The notes beneath the pieces were generated by a model, which was not told the origin of the DNA, made no database searches, and saw nothing but the letters and a program-made list of their open reading frames with translations. The position numbers and the translations under genes are program-made. Shown here in pieces: positions 16,082 through 24,691 of a stretch of DNA of 43,394 nucleotides. The DNA lies in the IMG/VR virus record IMGVR_UViG_3300045996_001007, positions 1-43,394 of that record; one strand, written 5' to 3'. Source of the stretch: a virus. Within the stretch, counting starts at the first letter, position 1; every line of letters begins with the position of its first letter.

Positions 16082-17008
16082 ATGGCTGGCACCATAGGTT
16101 TGAGCCTAACACAACGGTACGACAAAACCAGCCACGAGCCGCTGGATGGCGGCTTGCTGTACTTCTACGCGGCCGGCACGACCACACCGCAAAACGCCTA
16201 TCAGGACGTAGATCTAACCATCCCGTGGCCGAATCCGATCACGCTGGATTCTGGAGGGAACGTTCCGCAACTTTTCTTCGCGGACGGTTATATCAAATTC
16301 AGATTGACGAATTCCGCTGGCGTTTCCCAGATCGAGGCGGATTACGTTCTGGTGGTTGGCCCGTCGTCGGGGGGCGGGGGTGCTCCTTCTGTCGATGCTA
16401 CAACTATTCTGGCAACGGGTGATATCAAGATCCGGTACGGCACAGGAGCACTGACCGGCTTTGTCCGCGCCAATGCTCGCACGATCGGCAACGTCGCTTC
16501 CGGGGCGTCTGAGCGAGCTAACGCAGACACTGAGGCGCTGTTCGTTTATCTCTGGGGTGCCGACGCAAACCTGACGGTTTCGACAGGGCGAGGCGCAAGC
16601 GCTGCGGCTGACTATGCTGCCGGTAAGACGATTGCTCTTCCAGACTTCCGTGGTCGAGTTCCCGCTGGCCTCGATGACATGGGCAATACGTCGGCGGCCC
16701 GTCTCACGGTCATGGCCAGCACGACATTGGGCATAGCTGGCGGCAACCAGGAGGTTGCGCTAACGACGGCGCAATTGCCGGCGCACACCCACGCCAACAC
16801 GCTAAACGATCCGGGCCACGTCCACACGATTCCGTTGTTCAATGGTCTAACCGCCGGAGCCTCTACGGCCAACGCCGCCACGGGAAGCACTCAAAGCAGC
16901 GGCAGCTCCACCACTGGTATAACTATCACCAACGCTAGCGTGGGCAGCGGTTCGGCACACCTCAACGTGCAGCCGACCATTCTCATGACCTACTATATGA
17001 AGCTCTGA
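16082..17008 (+). CDS. tail collar-domain fibre protein
   Basis: The protein has 308 residues. The N-terminal part ('GTIGLSLTQRYDKTSHEPLDGGLLYFYAAGT') is a virion-attachment domain common in rhizobial phages. The C-terminal part holds the phage tail-collar motif: 'LPDFRGRVPAGLDDMGN', 'TAQLPAHTH' and the ending 'HLNVQPTILMTYYMKL'. The paired histidines in the 'AHTH...GHVHT' segment may bind metal, as in T4 gp12-type fibres. It probably contributes to receptor binding with the spike encoded two genes later. Confidence 0.85.
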   Translation: MAGTIGLSLTQRYDKTSHEPLDGGLLYFYAAGTTTPQNAYQDVDLTIPWPNPITLDSGGNVPQLFFADGYIKFRLTNSAGVSQIEADYVLVVGPSSGGGGAPSVDATTILATGDIKIRYGTGALTGFVRANARTIGNVASGASERANADTEALFVYLWGADANLTVSTGRGASAAADYAAGKTIALPDFRGRVPAGLDDMGNTSAARLTVMASTTLGIAGGNQEVALTTAQLPAHTHANTLNDPGHVHTIPLFNGLTAGASTANAATGSTQSSGSSTTGITITNASVGSGSAHLNVQPTILMTYYMKL

Positions 17009-17011
17009 CGC

Positions 17012-17353
17012 ATGGCGTATCACACCTCATTCGATCAATCGAACAAAGCCGATTGGGCCTTCGACGTAACGGCAACCGATGCCGAAACGGGGGAGGCCAT
17101 CGACTTCACGGGGGCGGAAGTTGCCTTCATGGTCAAGGACCAGAGCCGATGCACGGTTCTTTCTGCAACGACTGATGCAGACGACGGCATTACGATTTCC
17201 ACTACCACGATATCTGTCCGGTTTGACGACAGCGACATGAATGGCATCTGCGCCGGTTCTTACAACGTCGGCATGATCTACCGGCTCAATGACGAGACGG
17301 CACAGATTTTCACTGGAACCGTGACCATCTTCGATGGAGTGGCGACGCTGTGA
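17012..17353 (+). CDS. small tail protein, beta-sandwich type (113 aa)
   Basis: It lies between fibre and spike, three bases after the collar-fibre stop and overlapping the spike start (GTGA). The sequence is beta-rich ('DWAFDVTATDAETGEAIDFTGAEV', 'AQIFTGTVTIFDGVATL') and resembles small adaptor modules at the base of tail fibres. Adaptor or chaperone roles are both possible, and no diagnostic motif is present. Confidence 0.6.
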   Translation: MAYHTSFDQSNKADWAFDVTATDAETGEAIDFTGAEVAFMVKDQSRCTVLSATTDADDGITISTTTISVRFDDSDMNGICAGSYNVGMIYRLNDETAQIFTGTVTIFDGVATL

Positions 17354-20300
17354 TCGTTCCGCAAATCAAGGTAAAAATTCAGCGCCGGCCGAATATCAAG
17401 CTGAAGATGCTGCCGCGCTTCCCGTCCTCTGTGACGGGCGAGGGCGGCATTGAAGTTGATAACGAGGGCGGTCACTATGTCATCCGACCTGAACTAGGCG
17501 TTCTCGGCGATGTCGTAGGGCCGGGTTCATCCGCATCGGTTGCCGGTCAGATCGCGGTATTCACCGACGGTAACCACATCGAAGGCAGCGGGCTTGCCTA
17601 CGATGATCTGGCATTCGAGTATTCGACGCTGGCTGAAGCCGCAGCGGCGAATATCCCGGCTCATGTCGATGTCGTGCGAACTCTCGGCCACACGACCCCC
17701 AACGACTACGGCGGCGCCAGTTATATCCGCATTCCAGACGCTACAGCCGCCGCATGGCGCTTCCAGAGCGCAGACGGGCAATGGTGGGCACTCAACAGCC
17801 GCTCCGTCACGCCGGAAATGCTCGGCGCCAAGGGTGACGGTGTCACGAACGACTCTGCGGTTTTTGTCGCAATGAGTACGTACATCAACGCCAATACTGA
17901 AGGCGTTGTTATAAATCATGCCCCTGGTGCGACGTATCTCGTCTGGCCTGCGGGTACGATCCCGATGCACCTTCTGAATCTGTCGAATGTCAACGGTCTC
18001 GTCTGGAACTGGAACGGTTCTCGGATGACGACTGACAATGACTTCGCTTCAGGCGGCTTTGGTGTTTCGATCTGGGCTCACTGTTCGAACGTCACAATTA
18101 ACGATCTTAACTTCGAGTGGTCTACCAGCGGCGGTGCTCCTTCGACCATCATCGGGCCGTTGCTTTTTGTTGTTCAAGAAACTTCTGCACCGTGGTCTGA
18201 GAACTTCGTCATCAATAACTCCATCGTCGATGGTGCGCTGTACTTCCTCCGCGTCACTGGTGATGTCGCCTCGGCACAGACCAGCGTTGGTGGTGAAGCG
18301 AAGAACTTCACCGTTCTCAACGCTGATATCCAGAACTGTCATTTCCCGCTGAACTTCCAGGCTTCGGGAGATAACTTCTTCGGCCGAGGGATTAAGATCG
18401 CTCAGGCTGGTCGTGCGTACTTCCCGTATAACGTCCATAATCACGACGTCGATATTATCTCTACGGGCACTACAGCGAACTCGATTCTGATTAAGAGCTA
18501 CCCCTTCCCGAACATGTCAGAGCGGCGAAGGACTACGAGCAACATTCGAGCCAGGTATACACTTCGCCCTCCGTTCACCGGTATTGCTGGTGGCAATATC
18601 TGCCATATGCAGTTTGAGCAGAACGTCGCTGCGGTGACTGTATCGAATGCTGTCTCTAGCGGCGGCAAAGTCCGGCTGACGGTCAACAGCACAGCGGACA
18701 TGCTTACCGGCCAGACGTGGCATTTCAACGCCATTACTGGTACGACCGAAGCGAACGGCACACATGAGATTACCGTCGTCAACGCTACGACTGTCGATCT
18801 CCTCGATGTCAATTTCGTCAACGCATATATTTCAGGCGGTACTGGTTCGGTCCCCGGAAGCATCCGAGACATAGACATCTTCTTGGATATCCCGAGCGAC
18901 GACGCAACCGGCTTCCAGATGTTTGGTACGTCTAAGTTCAACTCTTCGGGTGTCGTCGATCCTGTTGTCTGCGGATATGACGTCTCTAACGTCACTATCA
19001 GTGGCCGTCACAAAGGCTACAACCGAGTGGACGTCCCCTCGATCAACCTCTTTCCGACTACCAGCGGACAGTGGAACAACGAGCAAATCCATAACTTCAA
19101 TCTGAAAGACATTTTAATCACCGGTACGCAGGGCAGTTGCGCTGTCGTCGTGCCTACCGGTGCTACGATCAACCTTGAGAACATCACCAGCAGCGGTGTC
19201 ACTTGGACCCTGCCTACAACTGCGGCAGGTCTTCGGGTCCGAAATTTTGATACTCCGGGTTTGAAGATCGGTACATCGTCCGGTTGGGTCAGCCAACAGC
19301 CGACCGTTACGAACTCGGTCCAGTCCGTCGATCCGGGCGGGAATAGCGCGTTAGTCGTCGGCCAAGGTGTTGCTAATGGCAGTGCATTGTTCTGGAGGTA
19401 TAACGCAACGGCATCCAACGCGACGGCAGAACTCGTTACCTTCGGATATCTCAACCCACTGTCTATCGATGCGCAGACGGTCACAATCAACGACAACAGC
19501 AACGGCGCGACGAACATCCACAACAGCGGTGCTGCTCCGACAGGAACGGGCGCATATGTCCGCGCCACCTCGCCAACGCTTGTTGCGCCCGCGCTCGGCA
19601 CGCCAGCGTCAGGCGTTGTCACGAACCTGACTGGCACTGCCAGCATCAACATCAACGGCACGGTTGGGGCGACAACGCCGACGACTGGCGCTTTCACCAC
19701 GGCTACCGCCAGCACGTCGGTAACATCGCCGATCTCCTACGGAGGTAGTGCCGCTGGCTCAACTCTCACGATTAATGGAACCTCGAACGGTGCGCCCAGC
19801 AGCGCCTTTCTGCTTCTGCAAACCAATTCCCAGCGGACGGGGCTTGCCGGGTGTACCTCGCCGCAAGCAGGCGTTCATATCGGGCCGGGCACAGATGCGC
19901 CGAACCTTGGCTCAGTCAACTTCTACATCAGCAACAGCGGCACCACCTCTTTTGCTGTTCGCGACAGCACGAATGACATTGAACTCGGCATGTTCACCAA
20001 CACCTCAGGCGGCGGCCTCGTGGCGATGGGGACGCGCACCAGTCATCCGTTCTGGATTCAGACCAACGCCGCCAACACCGCCGCATTCCATGTCAGCGGC
20101 GGTTTTAGCGTTGGTGGCACTACTGATCCAGGGACGAATGCTATTGCTGCGGTTGGCCCGATAACAGCCAATTCAGGAACGGCTATACCTGCTGGCGGAA
20201 CTGCAGGATCGGGCCTCAAGGTTTCTTCTACAGCCAATTTTGGCATTTTCTTTGGATCTGGTGCCCCGACCCTGTCGGCCGCGAAGGGCTCGCTTTATTT

Positions 20301-20388
20301 GCGTAGCGACGGTTCCGGAACCTCAGATCGCATGTACGTCAACACGAACGGGAGCACCACTTGGACTGCCGTCACCACGGTCGCTTAA
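17350..20388 (+). CDS. tailspike / receptor-binding protein with pectate-lyase-like beta-helix
   Basis: The protein has 1012 residues and starts at GTG in a GTGA overlap with the previous stop. It has a short N-terminal attachment region, then the typical pectate-lyase-superfamily entry 'PEMLGAKGDGVTNDS' at residues 155-169, leading into a long right-handed beta-helix. Later parts are Thr/Gly/Ser-rich ('ATSPTLVAPALGTPASGVV', 'GTVGATTPTTGAFTT'), a linker style common in tail fibres. Spikes of this type bind and often depolymerise surface polysaccharide. Its stop codon is shared with the opposing O-acetyltransferase gene, which likely alters the same polysaccharide (inference). Confidence 0.87.
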   Translation: MIVPQIKVKIQRRPNIKLKMLPRFPSSVTGEGGIEVDNEGGHYVIRPELGVLGDVVGPGSSASVAGQIAVFTDGNHIEGSGLAYDDLAFEYSTLAEAAAANIPAHVDVVRTLGHTTPNDYGGASYIRIPDATAAAWRFQSADGQWWALNSRSVTPEMLGAKGDGVTNDSAVFVAMSTYINANTEGVVINHAPGATYLVWPAGTIPMHLLNLSNVNGLVWNWNGSRMTTDNDFASGGFGVSIWAHCSNVTINDLNFEWSTSGGAPSTIIGPLLFVVQETSAPWSENFVINNSIVDGALYFLRVTGDVASAQTSVGGEAKNFTVLNADIQNCHFPLNFQASGDNFFGRGIKIAQAGRAYFPYNVHNHDVDIISTGTTANSILIKSYPFPNMSERRRTTSNIRARYTLRPPFTGIAGGNICHMQFEQNVAAVTVSNAVSSGGKVRLTVNSTADMLTGQTWHFNAITGTTEANGTHEITVVNATTVDLLDVNFVNAYISGGTGSVPGSIRDIDIFLDIPSDDATGFQMFGTSKFNSSGVVDPVVCGYDVSNVTISGRHKGYNRVDVPSINLFPTTSGQWNNEQIHNFNLKDILITGTQGSCAVVVPTGATINLENITSSGVTWTLPTTAAGLRVRNFDTPGLKIGTSSGWVSQQPTVTNSVQSVDPGGNSALVVGQGVANGSALFWRYNATASNATAELVTFGYLNPLSIDAQTVTINDNSNGATNIHNSGAAPTGTGAYVRATSPTLVAPALGTPASGVVTNLTGTASININGTVGATTPTTGAFTTATASTSVTSPISYGGSAAGSTLTINGTSNGAPSSAFLLLQTNSQRTGLAGCTSPQAGVHIGPGTDAPNLGSVNFYISNSGTTSFAVRDSTNDIELGMFTNTSGGGLVAMGTRTSHPFWIQTNAANTAAFHVSGGFSVGGTTDPGTNAIAAVGPITANSGTAIPAGGTAGSGLKVSSTANFGIFFGSGAPTLSAAKGSLYLRSDGSGTSDRMYVNTNGSTTWTAVTTVA

Positions 20389-21515
20389 GCGGCGTTTCGT
20401 GGCTGGTAAGTACCGACCGGAGGCGCGGCGATACTGAGCGCGCCGAACCTCTGGCGATATCGATCAAGCGGGATGGTGATGAAGTAGAGTATGGCGACGC
20501 TAACGAGAATGACGACCGCGACATAAAGGGCGTTGCCTTGCAGCATCCACGGGGATGCCCATCGGGGTAGCAACTCGCCGATCAGGATGTGCGTGACATA
20601 CATCGGATAGGACAATTCTCCGATGAAACTGTCGATCCTGTTGCCGCGGGTTGCGTAGAACAGGGGAGCGGCGGCGAGGATGGTGAATAGAAGAACCTGC
20701 GGGTTGTAGAGCATCAGCGTCTGACTGAAGTAGGTTTCATGATCGGGCAGGCCGGGCGAGACAATCCTGGCGCCGACGGTCAGGGCGACAAATCCGGCGA
20801 GGCTTGCAAAACCCGCGATCCTGACCGCGTCAGGAGACAGGGCATAAGCTCTGCGCCCGGCGAGATAAGCCAGCCCCCCGGCGGCGAACAGCATCATCTC
20901 GGATGGTGCGAAGCGGTATGTCCACGGATCGAACGTCAGGCCAAGCGAGCCAGTGTACAATCGGCATAACAAGCCGAACGCAAAGAGCAGCGATAGCCGC
21001 CACCAGTGACGGCAGCAAAACGGTGCGATGGCGTAGAAGGTAAGCTCGATGCCGAGCGACCAGCATTGCGGGACGAGCAAGAAATAGTAGGGCGCTGGTG
21101 TAGGCCCGGTCCTGAAGTTCAAGGCGAAATCAAGCGCGCTGCCGTCGAACTTCAGGAACAAGAACCAGTCCTGCAGAAATAACGTCAGGTTCGAAAAGGC
21201 GATGAACGCGATTGCCGATGGCGAGGCCGTAGCCGGCAGCACGCTCGCAAACCAGTGCCACTTGACCGTCAACAACGCTGTGATGGCAATCAGAATATAG
21301 ACCGGCCACAGCCGCAGATAACGGCTGATGTAGAAGTTCGAAAGGCTCCGGTACTCCTTCCTCTCATTGAGGATCATCGTAATCAGGAATCCGGAGATCA
21401 CGTAGAAGCATTGAACGGCTGTTGTTCCTGAAAACAGCGTCAACCCCATCAGCGTGCTGCCGTGTGAGTGCGCGACCACTACCCATAATGCAAGCAGAAA
21501 CCTGACCGTTCCCAT
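20385..21515 (-). CDS. acyltransferase-3 family membrane O-acyltransferase (seroconversion moron)
   Basis: The 376-residue polytopic membrane protein belongs to the OafA/YrhL acyltransferase family. It opens with 'RFLLALWVVVAHSHG', holding the conserved Arg and His-16 near the first membrane helix. 'FYVISGFLIT' follows, then 'SRYLRLWPVY' and about ten hydrophobic helices. Family members O-acetylate lipopolysaccharide or exopolysaccharide. It is on the strand opposite to all late genes, placed between the spike and endolysin, the classic position of a lysogenic-conversion moron. It likely masks the receptor recognised by the spike (inference). Start and stop are both within tight junctions. 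No clear ribosome site. Confidence 0.85.
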   Translation of the reverse strand: MGTVRFLLALWVVVAHSHGSTLMGLTLFSGTTAVQCFYVISGFLITMILNERKEYRSLSNFYISRYLRLWPVYILIAITALLTVKWHWFASVLPATASPSAIAFIAFSNLTLFLQDWFLFLKFDGSALDFALNFRTGPTPAPYYFLLVPQCWSLGIELTFYAIAPFCCRHWWRLSLLFAFGLLCRLYTGSLGLTFDPWTYRFAPSEMMLFAAGGLAYLAGRRAYALSPDAVRIAGFASLAGFVALTVGARIVSPGLPDHETYFSQTLMLYNPQVLLFTILAAAPLFYATRGNRIDSFIGELSYPMYVTHILIGELLPRWASPWMLQGNALYVAVVILVSVAILYFITIPLDRYRQRFGALSIAAPPVGTYQPRNAA

Positions 21516-21563
21516 AGGTCAGCCCTTACCACTCCTCCGATACAACCATCAAGAGAACAGAGC

Positions 21564-22472
21564 ATGGTCGACACCGCGCCCTTAAAGGCAGCGAATGAGC
21601 GCCGCTGGGCAAATGCCAAACTGACCCGCGGCCCGGAGTTCGTCCCGGTTGCCAAGCGCCTGGTGGCCGCCAAGGCCCGCTATCAGGCTGTAGAAGCCCG
21701 AACCGGCGTTCCGTGGGTGTTCATCGCCGTCACCCACCAGCGGGAGTCCTCGCAGAATTGGTCGTGCTCGCTGGCGCAGGGTGATCCATGGAACAAGAAA
21801 TCAACTCACGTTCCCGCCGGGCGCGGCCCGTTCGCCTCGTGGGAAGAGGCCGCTTACGACGCTTTGGTGAACTGCGGTCCCTACACCGCGCGCAACCGAG
21901 ACTGGTCGATCGGCGGCCTGCTGACGAAGCTCGAGGAGTACAACGGGCTCGGCTACTACCGGAAGGGCATCCCGTCGCCCTACATCTGGTCCGGGACCGA
22001 TCAGTATTCCCGCGGCAAGTACGTTGCAGACGGCGTGTTCGATCCGGACACGGTGGACAAACAGCTCGGCTGCGCCGGCCTCATCATGGCGATGATCCAG
22101 ATCGACTCCTCGATCAAGTTCGGGCGCGCCCCGCCCGAATCTGCAGAGCCCGTTCGCGATGGCGCATGGCTTCAGAATGCCCTCAACAAACTCGGTGCCA
22201 ATCCGACGTTGGAGGTGGACGGCAATGTAGGGCCGGCCACGCGCAATGCTGTGCGGGCATTCCAGCTTTCGCAGGGGTTGGTCGTGGATGGCCTTGTGGG
22301 CCCTGCCACATTCGCTGCAATCGACAAGGCGCTGGCAGAAGGCAAGTCCGTGCCGACACTTCCGGTGCCGCCTGACATCGTTTTGCCCCCGCCTGGTACG
22401 CCTGCGCGGCAGGATCTGGCTCCGACGTTCTGGGGCCGGGTGCTGGACCTGTTCAAACCGAAGGGAAATTGA
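21564..22472 (+). CDS. endolysin with C-terminal peptidoglycan-binding domain
   Basis: The protein has 302 residues. The N-terminal lysozyme-like domain shows 'WVFIAVTHQRESSQNW' with probable catalytic Glu-61, then 'LAQGDPWNKKSTHVPAGRGPF' and 'SWEEAAYDAL', a signature of an endolysin family common in rhizobial phages. A PG_binding_1 domain occupies residues about 200-258 ('LQNALNKLG...VDGNVGPATRNAVRAFQ...VDGLVGPATFAAID'). A Pro-rich linker and short tail end the protein. It has no signal peptide, so it depends on a holin, supplied by the adjacent genes. First gene of the lysis cassette. Confidence 0.88.
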   Translation: MVDTAPLKAANERRWANAKLTRGPEFVPVAKRLVAAKARYQAVEARTGVPWVFIAVTHQRESSQNWSCSLAQGDPWNKKSTHVPAGRGPFASWEEAAYDALVNCGPYTARNRDWSIGGLLTKLEEYNGLGYYRKGIPSPYIWSGTDQYSRGKYVADGVFDPDTVDKQLGCAGLIMAMIQIDSSIKFGRAPPESAEPVRDGAWLQNALNKLGANPTLEVDGNVGPATRNAVRAFQLSQGLVVDGLVGPATFAAIDKALAEGKSVPTLPVPPDIVLPPPGTPARQDLAPTFWGRVLDLFKPKGN

Positions 22473-22715
22473 ATGTTGGGAATTAGCAATTGGGGGAGGG
22501 TGATTGTTTCGACCGTGGTCGTCGTCGGCTTCATCGGCGTGACCGTCCTGTACATGACGCAAAAGCTCAATGACCGCGCCGTTCCTGAAATCCTGTCGAT
22601 CCTGCTCGGTGCGCTTGCCACGAACTTTACCGCGGTGGTCGGCTACTGGATCGGCTCTTCGGCTTCGTCCAGCGCGAAGGATGTGACGATCCAGGATATG
22701 GCGAGCAAATCATGA
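22473..22715 (+). CDS. holin-like two-pass membrane protein (80 aa)
   Basis: It starts at the base after the endolysin stop. Two hydrophobic segments are visible: about residues 9-27 ('RVIVSTVVVVGFIGVTVLYM') and about 41-60 ('ILSILLGALATNFTAVVGYWIG'), followed by a Ser/Lys-rich tail. Size, topology and place fit a class II holin. The next gene is also holin-like, so one may be an antiholin. Confidence 0.7.
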   Translation: MLGISNWGRVIVSTVVVVGFIGVTVLYMTQKLNDRAVPEILSILLGALATNFTAVVGYWIGSSASSSAKDVTIQDMASKS

Positions 22716-23218
22716 TTACCGGCGTCCTCGGCATCCTTGGTGCCCTCACCGGCATGGTGCCTGCCATCATGCAATGGCTCAGCCTGAAGGAGACTAACGC
22801 TCATGCCCTCGCAATGGCTAGAGAGCAGCGCGAGGCTGCGAAGGAAGGCGTTGCGCTACAGGTTGATCTCGCAAATGCTCAGGCTGATATTCGACAGGCA
22901 GACCATATTTATGGTTTTGCTAGTGGCCCTTCTGGTAACCGCTTTGTGGACGCGCTGGTCATATTTGTGCGCCCCTACATCACCATTGTATTCTTCCATC
23001 TGTGGGTACTTTTAGAAGTGTTTCTCTTCATCTACGCGGTGAATAGTGGCTACGACCTTGGGCAGTTGGTTAAGCTTCTGTGGAGCGATGAAACTGCGGG
23101 AATCTTCGGCGCAATTATGGGCTTTTGGTTCGGCGACCGCATGATGCTGCGGGGCCAGCAACGCATGGCGGCAACCCTCGCTGTCACTGCGCCGACTGTC
23201 ACAGCAAAAGGAAAATGA
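22712..23218 (+). CDS. 3TM-type holin (GTA-holin-like)
   Basis: The protein has 168 residues and overlaps the previous stop (ATGA). A hydrophobic N-terminus ('ITGVLGILGALTGMVPAIMQWLSL') is followed by a charged helix ('MAREQREAAKEGVALQVDLANAQAD'), then two hydrophobic segments ('YITIVFFHLWVLLEVFLFIY' and 'IFGAIMGFWFGDRMML'). This matches the three-membrane-segment holin family seen in alphaproteobacterial phages and gene-transfer agents. It lies immediately after endolysin and the smaller holin-like gene. Confidence 0.75.
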   Translation: MITGVLGILGALTGMVPAIMQWLSLKETNAHALAMAREQREAAKEGVALQVDLANAQADIRQADHIYGFASGPSGNRFVDALVIFVRPYITIVFFHLWVLLEVFLFIYAVNSGYDLGQLVKLLWSDETAGIFGAIMGFWFGDRMMLRGQQRMAATLAVTAPTVTAKGK

Positions 23219-23222
23219 CCTC

Positions 23223-23378
23223 ATGACCTTCCTCGTCATCCTCGGCGACATTGCCTGCTTTGCGGCCGGCGGTGCCTTCATCTGGTTCTTCCGTGATCAT
23301 ATCGAGCGGATGGTGATCGGCGCCAATGCGCTGTCCAGGAAGCTCCACGCGAAGGCCGATGCGGTCTTGAAGAAGTGA
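23223..23378 (+). CDS. single-pass small membrane protein in lysis cassette (51 aa)
   Basis: The ATG comes four bases after the holin stop, in a tight cassette. One hydrophobic segment ('FLVILGDIACFAAGGAFIWFF', residues 3-23) is followed by a basic amphipathic tail ('LSRKLHAKADAVLKK'). An N-out or N-in type cannot be told. It may modulate the holin or be a spanin partner. Function unknown. Confidence 0.55.
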   Translation: MTFLVILGDIACFAAGGAFIWFFRDHIERMVIGANALSRKLHAKADAVLKK

Positions 23379-23403
23379 AGCGGCTAAGGCTGGGAATGCC
23401 GGA

Positions 23404-23745
23404 ATGACCTATGACGCGACTATCAACGCCGGGAACATCATCACAATCGTTTTCGGTGCCATCGTTTGGATAGTCACGCTTGCAGTTGCGTGGACCAAAT
23501 TTGGCGGGCGCATGGACATGCTCGAATTTCGGGTAGAGCTCGTTGAGAAGACGCTGGAGAGGATTGCCGCCGTGCTGGAAAAGTTTTCGGCCAATGAAAA
23601 GGACGTGGCGCTTCTGAAACAGGAAGTCGCCGCTCTTCAGGTCGATTACTCCACGCTGCACGCGACCGTCGAGGGGCTACGGAAAGGCGAGGGGTTCATC
23701 CAGGCTCCCCGTCGCGGCAACGTTGACGGCGAATACACCCGCTAA
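23404..23745 (+). CDS. membrane-anchored coiled-coil protein, spanin/XhlA-like (113 aa)
   Basis: A hydrophobic segment at residues about 11-30 ('IITIVFGAIVWIVTLAVAW') precedes a long heptad-rich helix ('LEFRVELVEKTLERIAAVLEKF', then 'VALLKQEVAALQVDYSTL'). This N-terminal anchor plus coiled-coil layout is that of inner-membrane spanins and of haemolysin XhlA-type lysis proteins. Position inside the lysis cassette supports a role in envelope disruption. Exact class unresolved. Confidence 0.6.
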   Translation: MTYDATINAGNIITIVFGAIVWIVTLAVAWTKFGGRMDMLEFRVELVEKTLERIAAVLEKFSANEKDVALLKQEVAALQVDYSTLHATVEGLRKGEGFIQAPRRGNVDGEYTR

Positions 23746-23771
23746 TCCCTTCCACAGCATCACGAGGAAAT

Positions 23772-24113
23772 ATGAAAACCGCCACAGCAATGGCGGCGCT
23801 GGCGTTTGCCTGTGTCGTTTCTACTGCGAACGCTGAAACGGGAATCGCATCTTTCTACGGCGGCCGACATCACGGCAGGCCAATGGCCAACGGCAAGATT
23901 TTCAACCAATGGTCCGATAGCTGCGCTCACAAGAAACATCCGTTCGGGACTGTATTGCTTGTTACCTGGGGAAGTCGGTCTGTCCGGTGCGTTGTTCGGG
24001 ACCGCGGGCCATTTATCAGGGGGCGAATTGTGGACCTCTCCGTAAAGGGCGCAAACGATCTGGGGATGGCTTCGCGCGGCGTTGCCCCTGTGACTATCAG
24101 CGTGGTCAGATGA
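23772..24113 (+). CDS. RlpA-like secreted double-psi beta-barrel protein
   Basis: A cleavable signal peptide is evident ('TATAMAALAFACVVSTANA'). The mature 90 residues contain the RlpA/DPBB signature: 'GIASFYGGRHHGRPMANG', 'CAHKKHPFGTVLLVT', 'VVRDRGPFIRGRIVDLSVKGA'. The Asp and His of the barrel active-site region ('RDRGPF') are present. RlpA proteins cleave denuded glycan strands in the septum. Its placement in a lysis cassette suggests a periplasmic lytic enzyme that helps lysis, or a lysogen trait. The next gene overlaps its stop. Confidence 0.85.
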   Translation: MKTATAMAALAFACVVSTANAETGIASFYGGRHHGRPMANGKIFNQWSDSCAHKKHPFGTVLLVTWGSRSVRCVVRDRGPFIRGRIVDLSVKGANDLGMASRGVAPVTISVVR

Positions 24114-24319
24114 TCCGCGACCTTGCCATCTCCTCGGCTGTCGGCGCGCTCTTCTTCGTGTTGCTGACGTCCTATGCCTTCGCCCATCAATCCCCCGACT
24201 GCGCCTACATCCGCGCCCAGGTGAAGGAGCACGGGAAGATCAAGGCGATAGCTTGGGCTTTGTCTCAGGGCTATTCGCCAAGCGAGATCGCGAGGATCAG
24301 GAAGCAATGCGGGGTTTAG
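24110..24319 (+). CDS. secreted small protein after RlpA (69 aa)
   Basis: The start overlaps the RlpA stop (ATGA). A hydrophobic signal-like N-terminus ending 'LLTSYAFAHQ' is followed by a compact domain with two Cys ('DCAYIRAQVKEHG' and 'RIRKQC'), likely a disulphide in the periplasm, with 'ALSQGYSPSEIARI' between them. I do not recognise a named family. As a coupled partner of RlpA it may assist the same envelope step. Confidence 0.65.
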   Translation: MIRDLAISSAVGALFFVLLTSYAFAHQSPDCAYIRAQVKEHGKIKAIAWALSQGYSPSEIARIRKQCGV

Positions 24320-24414
24320 TCATTGCCGCAGCCCTTCTCGTCGGCTGGGTCGTCTACGCTCTCTATTTTGCTCCCGAGCGCCTCTGCACGACTGCCGCCG
24401 GCATATGTTTTTGA
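24307..24414 (+). CDS. micro membrane protein at end of lysis cassette (35 aa)
   Basis: The ATG lies 13 bases inside the end of the previous gene. The peptide is one hydrophobic helix ('LVIAAALLVGWVVYALYF') with a short tail holding two cysteines ('RLCTTAAGICF'). It is followed by the terminator of the lysis transcript. It has no lipobox. Supported by overlap and hydrophobicity only. Confidence 0.45.
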   Translation: MRGLVIAAALLVGWVVYALYFAPERLCTTAAGICF

Positions 24415-24494
24415 ATTCGGCCCTCTGGCCGTCCGAACTGCCGGGCTCCCGTTTCCTTGCCCGGTAGAGCGCGAAAGCGCCCCTCCTGAGACTG

Positions 24495-24531
24495 AGCCGC
24501 CGCTTCCTTGATTGGAGGCGGCGGCTTTTTT
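24495..24531 (+). terminator. strong intrinsic terminator closing the late/lysis transcript
   Basis: A 13-bp stem (AGCCGCCGCTTCC pairing with GGAGGCGGCGGCT, one G-U) has loop TTGATT and is followed by six T. It is 80 bases past the last lysis micro-ORF and marks the end of the rightward late region. Confidence 0.92.
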
Positions 24532-24586
24532 CGTGCCGTACTTCTCCGGATACAGTCAGAGTCCGCAAAACGCTATATTTTCCAGC

Positions 24587-24691
24587 ATGATCGCCGCAAA
24601 CGATAGCTGGTTTCCAAAAGCGATGCTCGGCCTTGCGACGGTGAGCGGGCTTGCTTTGGTGTGTTCGGTCTGCGTGCTGGTGATGCGCTGA
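24587..24691 (+). CDS. micro membrane protein (34 aa), tentative
   Basis: A 34-residue ORF with one hydrophobic helix ('MLGLATVSGLALVCSVCVLVM'). It has no clear ribosome site. Its stop TGA directly abuts the stop (TCA) of the opposing gene, forming TGATCA, the same zero-gap junction seen elsewhere in the window. This mildly supports it as a real gene. Confidence 0.35.
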   Translation: MIAANDSWFPKAMLGLATVSGLALVCSVCVLVMR

